The notes below the pieces were generated by a model. That model ran no database searches. It saw only the letters and a list, made by a program, of their open reading frames with translations, and was not told the origin of the DNA. From NCBI GenBank assembly GCA_032622095.1, contig CP136066.1:43535835-43599834 (forward strand): a DNA stretch of 64,000 bases. The letters run 5' to 3'. Below, piece after piece: positions 34,159 through 45,782 of this stretch (its first letter is position 1; each line of letters starts with the position of its first letter). The translations under genes and the position numbers were made by a program. This DNA comes from Siphonodentalium dalli. Its lineage: Eukaryota > Mollusca > Scaphopoda > Gadilida > Siphonodentaliidae.

Positions 34159-36165
34159 TCTTATATATATTTTAAATACCTCTGTATGTTTGTCTGTTTG
34201 TCTGTATGTATGTTTGTCTGTCATTTATACAAATCTACGATTCTCGACCGATCGGGACCAAACTTGGTACGTGTGTGTAGTTTGACCAGGCGGTCGACCT
34301 TGTCGTATTGGCGAGCCCGTGCTGCGCTCGTGCAGCGCATGCGCAGACGAGATCTCGGAAACGGGTGGAGCTATCGACTTGAAATTTGCTATGTGAATGT
34401 ATCTTGCCCCGGATACGAATTTTATCGGGTCGCTGAGCCCGTGCGACGCCAGCTTCGCGCATGGGCAGACCAGATCTCGGAAACGGGTGGAGCTATCGAC
34501 TTGAAATTTCGGGCCGTGCTACGCCAGCTTCGCGCATGCGCAGACCAGATCTCGGAAACGGGTAAGGTATCGACTTGAAATTAGTTTTTTGAATAGCCCG
34601 GACAACGTAGCCCGGACAACGTCGGGCTCATCGGCTAGTCTATTATATATTTTGGAAGATCTGTCTGTGTGTGTGTGCGTGTGTGTGTCTGTCTGTAATC
34701 GATGGACTCGAAAACGCCCGAGCCGATTTCGATGAAACTTGGTATGTGGGAGTATTTTCGGCCGGTGAGTGACATGGGCCTATTACTTTGCCCGTGCGAC
34801 TTGACCTTGTCCTTGAAATCGGGTAATTTCAAGGTCAAACGCCCGAATATCACGGGATTTCGATGAAACTTGGTTGTGGGGGTACTTTCGTATGGGGAGT
34901 CTCATAAGCATATTCATTTGCCCGTGCGACGTGACCTTGACCTTGAAATCGGGATGGGATTTCGACGAAATTTTATACATAGGGTTACTTTTGTCCACTG
35001 AGTGTTTTGGACGGGTCAAATCGTGACCCCGACCTTCAAAATGATCAATTCAAGGTGAAATCGGGTAAAACCGGATGGATTTCGACGGGCACGTTTGTCG
35101 GGTACTTTTGTCCGGGCAGTGTTTTGGACTGGTCAAATCGTGACCCCACTTGACCTTGACCTTCAAAATGCACATTTCAACGTCAAGGCCCGGACGAAGT
35201 CGGGTCATCTTCTAGTCTATTATATATTTTGGAAGATCTGTGTGTGTGTGTGTCTGTCTGTAATCGATGGACTCGAAAACGGCCGAGCCGATTTCGATGA
35301 AACTTGGTATGTGTGGGGTATTTTCGGCCGGGGAGTGACATGGGCCTATTAATTTGCCCGTGCGACGTGACCTTGGCTTTGAAATCTGGTAATTTCAAGG
35401 TCAAACGTCCGAATATCACGGGATTTCGATGAAACTTGGTATGTGGGAGTACATTCGGTCGGGGAGTATCATAAACCTATTAATTTGCCCGTGCGACGTG
35501 ACATTGACCTTGAAATCGGGTCATTTCAAGATCAAACGCCCGAATATCACGGGATTTCGATGAAACTTGGTATGTGGGGGTACTTTCGTATGGGGAGTCT
35601 CATAGGCATATTCATTTTCCCGTACGACGTGACTTTGACCTTGAAATCGGGTCAATTCAAGGTCAAATCGCGAATTTTGATGGGATTTCGACGAAATTTG
35701 ATACGTGGGGTTACTTTTGTCCATTGGGCGTTTTGTACGGGTCGAGTCGTGACCCCGACCTGACCTTGACCTTCAAAATGATCAATTCGAGGTCAAATCT
35801 GGTAAAACATGATGGATTTCGACGGGTACTTTTGTCGGGTACGAAATTTGATACATAGGGTTACGTTTGTCCACTGGGTGTTTTGGACGGGTCAAATCGT
35901 GACCCCGACCTGACCTTGACCTTCAAAATGGACAATTCAAGGTGACCTTGACCTTCAAAATGATCAATTCGAGGTCAAATCGGGTAAAACCGGATGGATT
36001 TCGACGGGTACTTTTGTCGGGTACTTTTGTCAGGGCAGTGTTTTGGACGGGTCAAATCGTGACCCCACCTGACCTTGACCTTCAAAATGGACAATTCAAG
36101 GTCAAATCGCGCAATTCGCCGAAAAGCAGAGGGGAAACAGCCCGGACGAAGTCGGGTCCACTTGC

Positions 36166-36168
<3 letters not shown>
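34159..36168 (+). mobile_element. Helitron tandem array 2 (three units)
   Basis: Starts TCTTATATATATTTTAAATA after A34158. Junctions CTAG|TC at 34638/34639 and 35215/35216. Unit 1 carries the 122-bp repeat family and ends with the GGACAACGTC hairpin. Units 2 and 3 carry CTTGACCTTGA repeats and end with the GGACGAAGTC hairpin. The last unit ends CTAT rather than CTAG at about 36168 and runs into a TA tract, so its end is damaged. Confidence 0.75.
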
Positions 36169-36200
<32 letters not shown>

Positions 36201-36201
<1 letters not shown>

Positions 36202-37382
36202 TAGCCGATGAGCCCGACGTTGTCCGGGCTATTCAAAAACCAAATTTCAAGTCGATAGCTCTACCCGTTTCCGAGAACTGGTCTGCGCATGCGCGAAGCT
36301 GCGTCGCCCGGGCTCGGCGACCCGATAAAATTCGTATCCGGGGCAAGATACATTCACATAGCAAATTTCAAGTCGATAGCTCCACCCGTTTCCGAGATCT
36401 CGTCTGCGCATGCGCTGCACGGGCGCCGCATGTGCTCGCCAATACTACAAGGACGACCGTCTGGTCAAACTACACACACGTACCAAGTTTGGTCCCGATC
36501 GGTCGAGAATCGTAGATTTGTATAAATGAAATACATACATACATACAGACATACAGACATAGGTCTTCAAAATATATAAGAGACTAGCTGATGAGCCCGA
36601 CGTTGTCCGGGCTATTCAAAAACCAAATTTCAAGTCGATAGCTCCACCCGTTTCAGAGATCTGGTCTGCGCATGCGCGAAGCTGGCGTCGCACGGGCTCG
36701 GCGACCCGATAAAATTCGTATCCGGGGCAAGATACATTCACAGAGCAAATTTCAAGTCGATAGCTCCACCCGTTTCCGAGATCTCGTCTGCGCATGCGCG
36801 AAGCGGGCGCCACATGGGCTCGCCAATACGACATCGTCGACCGCCTGGTCAAAGTACCAAGTTTGGTCTCGATCGGTCAACCCGTTTTGAAATCCCCCCC
36901 TTCCCTTCCTATGAAAGACAGCACAACACGCATTTTTGTTTTTCATGAATTAATGGTACCCGTCCCTCAAAGACTGACCCGATGAAAAATTCCCCTGTTC
37001 CTTGGACATATATGAAACAACAACCCATTCTGCCTTTTTAATCGAGATAATTGCATTCCGCGTTTCGTTTTGCATCCGTATTTTACGCATGGGTAGCCGT
37101 TTAGCAGCTTCGATTGTAATAAAGAGCGTTAATCCTTAACACCTCCGAATATGGTCAATGTAAAGATCGTTGATGCCTTAACCCCCCGAGGTGGCGTTTG
37201 CGGTGATTTTGATGATTGGGAGTGGAGAATTGGTGCTCAGAGCTTGTCCAAAACGCGACGTCGACGATCCCCGTGTGATTTTACACTTATATACGACATT
37301 TTAGCTCGATGGGTGTAGTCGTTTTCGATTCTATAAAGGACATACAGACAGACAGACAGAGGTCTTCAAAATATATATGAGA
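36201..37382 (-). mobile_element. Helitron tandem array 3, reverse (two units)
   Basis: On the minus strand: unit A starts TCTCATATATATTTTGAAGA at 37382 (A before it) and ends CTAG at 36584. Unit B starts TC at 36583 and ends CTAG at 36201, followed by T. Unit B has two 122-bp repeats; unit A has two, plus the ATAAAGAGCGTTAATCC and AACGCGAC...GCTCAGAGC segments seen in array 1 unit 1. Orientation is opposite to arrays 1 and 2. Confidence 0.75.
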
Positions 37383-38613
37383 TGCATAAAAGCCGAGATC
37401 AACGTAACGTTCGTGTCGGGGGGGGGTAGTAAAACATTTGCAGGAAGGTATATCGTTTGGTTTGATGTACTGATGACAGATATATTCTACCCATTGATAG
37501 TCACATTAATGTTTGAGACAGTTACTCGCTGTTTTTCCATGCACACAATGATCTATGCATTAGTTACATCAGGACAAGTGTACTTATATATGCAAACTTA
37601 CGTCATTGTACAGGATACACACAATTCCACAATTTCTAACCATTTCCAGATTAGTCTGTCAACCAGCCCATTATCTGGCATTATGCCTTAACACTTTTGT
37701 TAGTCAACTGGAGCAACCTCTGTTATAATAAATGACAAACAGTCACTATGCCAGATATTTACGGTGTTATAAGAGTAACCGATCATATGAGTTGATAGAC
37801 ATGCAAATATTTCACTGATTGCATTGATGAACAGTGTGATGACAGTTATATTCTAGCCATTGATAGTCACATCAATTTTTGAGACAGTTGCTCGCTCTTT
37901 TTCCATGCACACAATGATCTAGGATTTAGTTACATCAAGACAAGTTTATTTCAGTTTTACATTTCTCGAAGATTCTTTCCAAAGGGTGTCGGGAAGGATT
38001 TTTTTTCACCACATCGCCCCATATTCAACATGCCATAGCTTAATGCCATCTCCACTAAGGCCCATATGAGGTCACAGTAACATAAATATGGTGTTTTTGC
38101 AGTTATAAATCCTTATAATATGTTTTAAATTGTTACAAATGTCAAATAAGGGCACAAAAGGTCTTTGGTAACAAAAATTGCACGAGGTTGTTAAAACGCG
38201 CTGTTTTGCCCCTCGGGCCACCCACCACCCCGGCATACCTTCCTGCAAATTTGTTACTACCCCCCCCCTGTTTTAATTAAAAATAAAATAGTAATACAGG
38301 CAATTTGAGGCAAATATGAAGATTTGTTTGAGATACGGACTGAATGCTACCACATACATGCATTGCATTGCATTGCATGCTAAGAGTATGCTAGGTCTAC
38401 GTGGGTAGTCAAATTCCATACTGTTAAATGGAAATTCTTATGCATCAATGTAGTGGACAAATACAGTAACCCATCAGAAGTTTATAGGCGTCAATAAAAC
38501 ACTATTATAATTTACTATATATAAGTTACTGCGGCCCCTTTGTGCGTTATATATAGGGACCCGTGGCTCCAGTGTGTGCTTCGCGCAAATTTTGATCGTT
38601 TAAACAGTTTGAG
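37383..38613. other. No gene; one diverged local duplication
   Basis: A segment of about 115 bp (37467-37582: TGATAGTCACATTAATGTTTG, CCATGCACACAATGATCTA) recurs at 37828-37947. The 104-codon frame at 37377-37691 overlaps the first copy and the Helitron edge and has no recognisable domain. G9 and C9 tracts at 37418 and 38260. Confidence 0.5.
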
Positions 38614-38617
38614 TTAA

Positions 38618-39008
38618 CCCTTTACCCAACAAACCGGCCAAAACCGGCCAAATAAAGCTTCAACAGCCTAAAATATCTTCGGTCTGTCTCAATAGAACCA
38701 TACAAATATGGATATCATTGGAACCGGCTCCTTGACCACATTGTGATAGTTACAGTTATGCCCTGTGCCAATGCATTCTCTTATATATGCGAGTCGACCA
38801 TAGGTCGCCTCGCATATATAAGAGAATGCATTGGCCTAAAAAAATCTTTTTTTAACACTTTTTACCATTTTTTCTTACATTCTTTAACAATTTTATAATT
38901 TTTAATGTGTTAAGCCAATGCATTCTCTTATATATGCGAGGCGACCTATGGTCGACTCGCATATATAAGAGAATGCATTGGCACAGGGCCCTTCTGTTGG
39001 GTAAAGGG
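38618..39008. mobile_element. piggyBac-like MITE, TTAA target (391 bp)
   Basis: TTAA at 38614-38617 and 39009-39012. Perfect 14-bp inverted ends CCCTTTACCCAACA and TGTTGGGTAAAGGG. TTAA duplication plus CCC ends are the piggyBac signature. An ACCGGCCAAAACCGGCC direct repeat lies near the left end. Another element (38761-38988) is inserted inside. No transposase. Confidence 0.75.
38761..38988. mobile_element. Element whose inverted ends are themselves hairpins
   Basis: Perfect inverted ends CCCTGTGCCAATGCATTC...GAATGCATTGGCACAGGG. Each end is followed by the complement of its own sequence, forming a hairpin of about 67 bp (CTCTTATATATGCGAG and CTCGCATATATAAGAG, with a GTCGACC/GGTCGCC centre). 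The two hairpins are joined by an A/T linker with TTAACAATTTTATAATTT. The left hairpin is identical base for base to the one at about 18331-18402. Confidence 0.75.
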
Positions 39009-39012
39009 TTAA

Positions 39013-39766
39013 AGCAAAATTAAAATTGCTTTTAGATTGAGCTATTTGCTCAAAGTAACAAACATTAATATTTTTATTTCTTTTCTTCAAAATTTTGAAA
39101 AACTAATGCATGCAGTTATAACCTCCGACAGGGTCACACAAGTCACCACACCATTTTGGCGGCAATTGTTGGACAAACGTTCTTCAGATATGATACAAAG
39201 CATTATCTGTGTATGTTTAATTGTATTACTAATGTGGCATTATTTTGTGCACCTACCACAGAAATTCAGCATTTTTCAATACCAACTGACATCATTGACG
39301 CCATTTTGAATAGAACATTTTGCTTAATGCGGATTTTAGCGGATTTTGGATGTGATTCTGGAGAATTTCCCCCACAAAATGAGACCACGAAACCTTCATT
39401 ACAAATTTATTCCGGGTCTGAACCCCGGATGACCAGCCTATATATATGTGAACACGAGGTAACAGCTCGTCAAAGAGCATTAACGGGTTACCGGTCCATC
39501 TGTGGCGGCTAATTGTAACCATAGTGTGTCTGGAACAGAATTCTCGGGAAAACGTTCGGAGGCTCACGAAGCGAACCAAGAGGGAAAACTCTAACTTGTT
39601 AGTACCCTCGACCATAGGAAACGAGACATTTAATGCTCGGCTGCAGATGAATAAACCACTTCATTATACCTTTATTCACTCATAATGTTTCCCAAATTCT
39701 TAACAAAAAAAGCAGAAGAGATACCTGTACACTTTCTTTCACGGGCGTTTGTGATACATGGTGTTA
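39013..39766. other. No gene recognised
   Basis: A 118-codon frame (39156-39512, plus) and a 107-codon frame (39292-39615, minus) overlap each other. Neither shows a domain, and their codons look random. Nothing else was seen. Confidence 0.4.
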
Positions 39767-40376
39767 TAAAGGACAGACAGACCTGATTGTCCAACAAATA
39801 ATACATACACAATAATACAAGTACAAAAGGAATCCAATTATTTATAGGGAATTTTTCATATATTATGTTTAAAAAAACGGCCTGTATTGTTGAACTAATT
39901 ATCTGATTGTTTCCTTAAAGGGAACCATAATCAGAACATGTACATAGTGAGAATATTGCTTGGTAACATATATCAGGACAATATGGGGCCATATGTGTGC
40001 GAGGTGGTAACAACACATTCCAGTAACTATTTTTACTTTATTCTAATTTCGGTGGGGTACTAAAACTGTGGTTTATTTACTCCTCAATGATTATTTTACC
40101 CCTATTTTTAAAGATTCACAAAAATAAAAAATAAAAATGTTATTAAATTGTTTTTTAAAGATTCACAAACAAATAAAAAAAAAATGTTTTAGTGGTTATT
40201 TTTCTAGAACATAAATCTCTGTTCGAGTGTGTATAGGGCGTTATAGACGACAGCAATACCTGAGTGTCGAACAAATAATACATTACAAAAAAAAGTACAG
40301 AAGGAATCCAATGACTTGGGGGAAATGTTCATATATCAAGTTTAAAAAAACGTCCCGTTCTGTTGAACCAATTATC
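39767..40376. repeat. Diverged duplication, about 140 bp, spaced about 470 bp
   Basis: CAACAAATAATACATACACA, AAGGAATCCAAT and GTTTAAAAAAACGGCC... (39780-39905) recur at 40250-40376. The intervening DNA is A/T-rich. Confidence 0.55.
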
Positions 40377-40604
40377 TGAAATTATTAGCCATTTTTTAAC
40401 TTAATATATTAACCACTAAAACTTTATATTTTTTATATTGGGGTAAATATTATATTTTTGTGTGTATGAAGGTATAAGGTATAATGCAGTGGTTTATGTG
40501 TATACAGGTATAATGGAGTGGTTTGTTGTACATGTATACTGTCAGTTGAATCTTTAAAATAGGGATTAAACTGAATTTTGGAAATATTATGCGTATATAA
40601 AGGA

Positions 40605-43600
40605 CTAGCAGGGTTACCAGGCGTTGCCCAGGTTAAAGTGATGTGAAACCCTCTGTGGATATTTGGTGGGAATAGAGAATACTCTTGCTCTCAAAGTATT
40701 ACACGTATTCTCATAAATTGTATATCCAAATGGCATCACAAAACGTGATTCTTACACATGGAATATAAGTAGTGGCTCACTTTGTCAGGTCTGAGCGATT
40801 ATCATTTTGTTTATCGCGTTTAATCCTTCCCACCAATAAAGAAGTATTTATTTATTAAAACTGCGTATACTTCAGACGTTATAGCATGAAACATGGACAT
40901 CATAAACACATTAGTTCGAAAAAATAAAAGACGACAATTGTGTTTTACATAGAGATGTAACAATCAATCAATCAATCTAGTTTATCATATCTTCATGAAG
41001 ATACAGATGTTTTAAAGATATGTCCAGGTGCTCCTCTGTTCTGGTGCTATATACTGGCTAATCATTTTCAGTTTAAAAGAAATGATGGTATGCCAGTATA
41101 GCAGCTACATGTGCCCAACACAGCGAGATTTTGAGTTGTTTATGTTAGGCGATGAGTCTGTTCTAAAAATGAAAGAAATCTTCTGTATCGGGCAGATATA
41201 CCCTTGTCAGATGTCACTATTGGAAGATCCTGAAAAGTCATGTGCTACGGACTGCGCTTTCCTTTATCTCAGAAGTAACCACATTTGACCGCACACTGTG
41301 ACCACTATTTTTGAACAGGCCTACTCTACATTTCCATATCTCTTGGCAATTGTAACTTTTTTGTGGAAACTATATTGAATGGGACAGACTCAATCGTGTT
41401 GTAATATATACATGAGCCATTCTAATATGCAATACTCTGACGATTCAAGGTCCCTCAGTTTGAATGAATATATGTATCTCTTAAATAGATTGATATAAAT
41501 CAACTTTTAATGCTTTCTTCTATGTATCTGTGTTGCTAGATCATTATAGGAATGCCCTGATATCCACCCCCATATAAATATGACAGTTGAGAAGATATAA
41601 TTGTTCAAGTGACTTAATTCGGTCACCATTTGTCGAGATTGTGAAATTGGAATGCCAAAAACTCCTTAGAACGACATGGAGATGGCCTGGGAGATGAATA
41701 TATATAACTTTGTTGGATATCGGCGAATTGAACAATCTTATAAATGCTAGTGAATCTCCTCTCGCCATCAATGACCCAAATGACACCAAATGTGGTTTAA
41801 TTCATTATATATTAGAGAAGAACGTGCATGAATTTGGTGGAATGAGTGCTAAATATATTTGCATCAACTTTGGTGCAACTCCGTTCATGCATGACTTGAA
41901 CCGCGCCACTTTTGTCATATTCAAACCACGTTTATTAGACTCATGCATGCATTATATAATGGAGATGATTATATATAAGTTTGTTGGTAATCGGCAACCA
42001 TACAAATTCTTATCATATTTATTATCCTCCCCACAATCTCTCACCCAAACGGCACCAATTTCGCGTCTTTAAATCACACGTTTATATTCCTCGTATCACG
42101 GAGAATAATATACCAATTTGGTCGAAATCTGCGCTAAAATTAGCCCCTCCCCTGACACCAACAACGTCACTTTAGAAAATTTTAACCCACACCATTATCT
42201 TACTCGAAAAAAGTTACCCCTGTTAGACCGCCTTGGTGCCATCTCGATTGTACCCTTAAAGTTATATATAGAACACAGACAGATATTCGCAAATATTTTA
42301 TTTATTGTATCATTTGAGAAGAACGTGTATGAGTTTGATGGTAATTGGCACTAAAATTTATGAAAATTGGCTAGTATACAAATTCGTATCAAATTTAGGG
42401 CCACCATTGCATATCTCCCACCCAAAAGGCACCAATTTGGCGCATTTAAACCACACAATTAGATTATTCGTATCACGGAGAAGAATATGTATCAATCAGG
42501 TGGAAATCGGGGCTAAACATATTATTTATCAATGTTTGTGTCCCTCTCAACCTCTAGGCACCCCTGACTCGGATGGCCCCACTTTTGACATCTTTAAACC
42601 ACACAATTAGACTCCTGGTATCATGGAGATTATTACTTGTAAGTTTGGTGCTAATCCGCGACTAAACATATTTTTATCAAATTCAGTGCCCACCCACCCC
42701 ATCTTTCACCAAAGCAGCACCAATATGACGTCTTTAAAATCACACGATTAGAATCCTCATATCATGGATAAGAATGTGTATCAATTTGGCGCTAAACATA
42801 TTGTGTATCAATTGTGGTGCCCCTCTCCCTTTCAGTGCACCCCTGACTCGAATGACGCCACTTTTGACAGCTTTAACCCTTTGAACCCGACTGGCCGCAA
42901 AAGCGGCCAGCCAGAAAACGTTCATACACCCGACTGGCCGCAAAAGCGGCCAGCAGCATTCAGTGACGTCATAAACCTATGTAGCATGTGTATACGTGTT
43001 ATAACCATTGGTATATCCACTTATATCTATGTAAATGATACCAAGGAACTTCAGCAGTGCCATGGGTGCATGTGTATGAGTTTGTTGACGACTAGTTGGG
43101 GTAGAAAAACATGCGCATGCGCACAATTCAACAAACGTACATTATTTGAAGCGATTCGGGTAAAGCTCTACATTGTTGCGCGGTTCGCAGGATTGTAGAA
43201 AGACACCATTTCGATCACTCTTTTTGGTTTAAATTAGTATTGCATACATAATCAGTGTTCTGTCATATGTGAGGAAGGCGCACGCATTTTCTTATTTGAG
43301 TCGATTTGTTTCGCGCATGCGCATAGCATAAAATGATAAATGTATGGATTTTTGTGAAATGATACAATCACATCAAGGATCTCCATAGTACATAAATTTG
43401 CGTTATACAGCTGCACGTTTTGACATTGCACCAGAGTAGTACTGTGGAAATTGGTTGCATGGTCACAATACCATCTAGTCCGGTCTATACTTGCGCGTGC
43501 ACATTACAAACACGTGGTCAAATCGTGCAATATTGAGCAATTATGTAAAGTTTAAGACTCGTGGCACCATTTGAACATGACCACCACCGTGCCCTATAGG

Positions 43601-44999
43601 CGATGTCTAAAACGGGACGTAATGCCATTGAATACACAGGGAAGTGGTGTCATTCGATCATTTGGGCTACATGCTTAGCAACCATTGATACCGTTAAATA
43701 CAAACTACATGTAGGTTGAATCTTCTGACCTGATGTATCTCCAGTTTCACAATAGGGTATTGACTGCATAGAAAATGCCGTTTCTTAGCGCGAAATTATA
43801 CGACGCTATAAGCTCTCATTGCATTATACTTTCAGTTCCGGGTAGTTGCTTAGAAACCGTTACCAGGGAGTGATCGTGTGGCAAAGTATACCGTTCCAAA
43901 AAGAAATACACAGTGGCCCATGGGAACATACCTGTAAAATTTCAAACCTGTAGCACCATTTGAACATAACCATCAGCATGTGCATGCCAAGAATGTCTAA
44001 ATTGGGGCATAATACAATTGGATTCACGGGGCAATGGTGTCATTCGATCATTTGGGGTATTTGCTTAGCAACCGTTGCTACCCTTAAATACAAGTTAGGA
44101 TCAGAATTCTGGCCAGATATATCTCAAATTTCACAATAGGGTGTTGACTGCATCAAAAACGCCATTTCCTTGGGCCGAATTACGACCGTAAAATCTACAA
44201 TTGTATTTTACTTTCAATATCGGGTAGATGCCTAGCAACCGTTACCAGGGAGTGACCACGTGGCAATGTGACCAGATCGTAAAATAATCAGTGGTCCATG
44301 GGAAACATACATCTAAAGTTTAAGAAATGTGACACCACTTGAACATAAACAACACCATACATCTAAACACTGGCCACAATATAAAAAATACCACTGGGAG
44401 CCCAGGGTCAGGGTGTCGATCGTTGTGGGGAGCCAGGGTTCAAAGGGTTAAGCCACGCCATTCGACACCTCATACCACGGGGATGCATTTGTATAAGTTT
44501 CGTGGCAATCGGCGACTAAATCAATTCTTATCAGATTTAGTACCCACCCACAGCCCCCCGAATCTCTCATCCCAACGACACCAATTGGCGTCTTTAAATC
44601 ACACAATAAGATTCCTTGCATCATGGAGAAGATCTCAGAAGAATTTGGTGGAATTCGGCGCTAAAATTATTTTTGATCAATTTTGGTGCCCCTCTCCCCT
44701 TCCGGGCATCCCTGACGCGAACGGCGCGACTTTTGACATATTTAAACCAAACCATTAGATTCCTCATATTATGGGGATGATTATATATAAGTTTGGTGGC
44801 AATCGGCGACAATTTATTGTCTGCCCCTCCCCCTTTTCTGCCCCTGACAACAACAGCGTCACTTTAGAAATTCTAACCCTCGCCATTATCTTTCTCGTAA
44901 AAAGATACCCCTATTAGTCCCCTTTTGTGCCATCTAGGTGGTCCCCTGTGAATTTATATAGAACACAGACAGACAGACATTCGCAAATATAGATATAGA
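40605..44999 (-). mobile_element. Long reverse Helitron with minisatellite (4.4 kb)
   Basis: On the minus strand it begins TCTATATCTATATTTGCGAA after A and ends GGTAACCCTGCTAG followed by T. The 3' hairpin is CCTGG...CCTGG with a T-T mismatch. After the 5' end comes GTCTGTCTGTCTGTGTTC, as in other Helitrons. The interior (41700-42880, 44450-44990) is a diverged tandem repeat built on GTTTGGTGGCAATCGGCGAC, ACGGCACCAATT and TTTAAACCACACAATTAGA. A worn second 5' end (GTCTGTGTTCTATATATA, about 42259-42300) suggests two fused units. Open frames here (41710-42072, 42305-42610, 44339-44758) translate the repeat. Confidence 0.65.
42877..44447. mobile_element. piggyBac-like element, TTAA target (1571 bp)
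   Basis: TTAA at 42873-42876 and 44448-44451, inverted ends CCCTTTGAACCC and GGGTTCAAAGGG. Next to the left end are two copies of the 20-bp palindrome CTGGCCGCAAAAGCGGCCAG (42891-42910 and 42934-42953). The right two thirds is a tandem repeat with a period of about 380-389 bp (ACCATTTGAACATRACCA near 43565, 43954 and 44334). The 144-codon frame at 42764-43198 spans the edge and is not a gene. It interrupts the Helitron repeat, whose sequence resumes after the right TTAA. Confidence 0.7.
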
Positions 45000-45264
45000 T
45001 TAATAAATTGGTTTATGTGTGTATACAGGCTTGGTGACATGGTTTATTGTATACGGTCAGTTTAGTGCTGGTAAACTATTGAGTCCTTGTGGAATTTTTC
45101 ATACTTTTATTTAAGAAAAGCCCAATATTTCAGCTGGATGAGAGTTTACATCGATTTGATGACACAGTCAGTATAAACTATACAGTTCATATACGCATAG
45201 ATTCTGAAGCATATACATCAATATCTCCTATGAAGTCGACTGCATCTAGAATGAAACATACACA

Positions 45265-45782
45265 CCCTGGCCAAGTGGTCCTGCTAATATGCTACGATGC
45301 TGGTGGTGCTGCTGAATTGCTATGATGCGGGTAGGGCAAACTGATACCGTTACGAAAAAGTACCTTTATTTTTCCTAAAGTTGTCATTTTCGCGGTGTTT
45401 GGCTAATCCGAGTGATTTGAGAAAAAAACCAGTGTGTGTATGAAACATTCAAGAACATATATATATATTTGAAAAAATATATAATAATGCCTGCGCTGGT
45501 GATTTTAAAACGACGTGAATATCCATCTTGATTATAGTCGACGTTCAACAGCTAATACAACCAGTATTAAAATATTTCGCAATAAATTTGTTGTTTAATG
45601 TTTGATACACATAACGGCTTTTCCTGGATATGTTCAGTTTAGCATAACACTGCGAAAAAGTCAAATTAAAAAAATATAACGGTATGTTTTGTTAACAGCA
45701 TCAGTTTGCCCTAACAGCATCATAGCAATTCAGCATGACCCAACCGCATCATAGCACATTAGCAGGACCACTTGGCCAGGGG
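45265..45782. mobile_element. MITE with about 85-bp inverted ends (518 bp)
   Basis: Left CCCTGGCCAAGTGGTCCTGC...GGGCAAACTGATACCGTTA; right arm from about 45680 is its imperfect complement, ending CTTGGCCAGGGG. Both arms contain CATCATAGCA-type short repeats. No clear target duplication and no ORF. Resembles hAT-type MITEs, but the assignment is open. Confidence 0.7.

Noticed and set aside
31829-36170. CRISPR-like array of regular repeats
   Set aside because: Units of about 122 bp without unique spacers of constant length, inside elements with Helitron ends in a eukaryotic context.
37377-37691. 104-codon frame
   Set aside because: Starts within the Helitron edge and covers one copy of a local duplication whose other copy is not open in the same frame.
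41710-44758. Frames of 101-144 codons (41710, 42305, 42764, 44339)
   Set aside because: They run over diverged Helitron repeats or across element borders; no domain and no consistent frame between repeat units.
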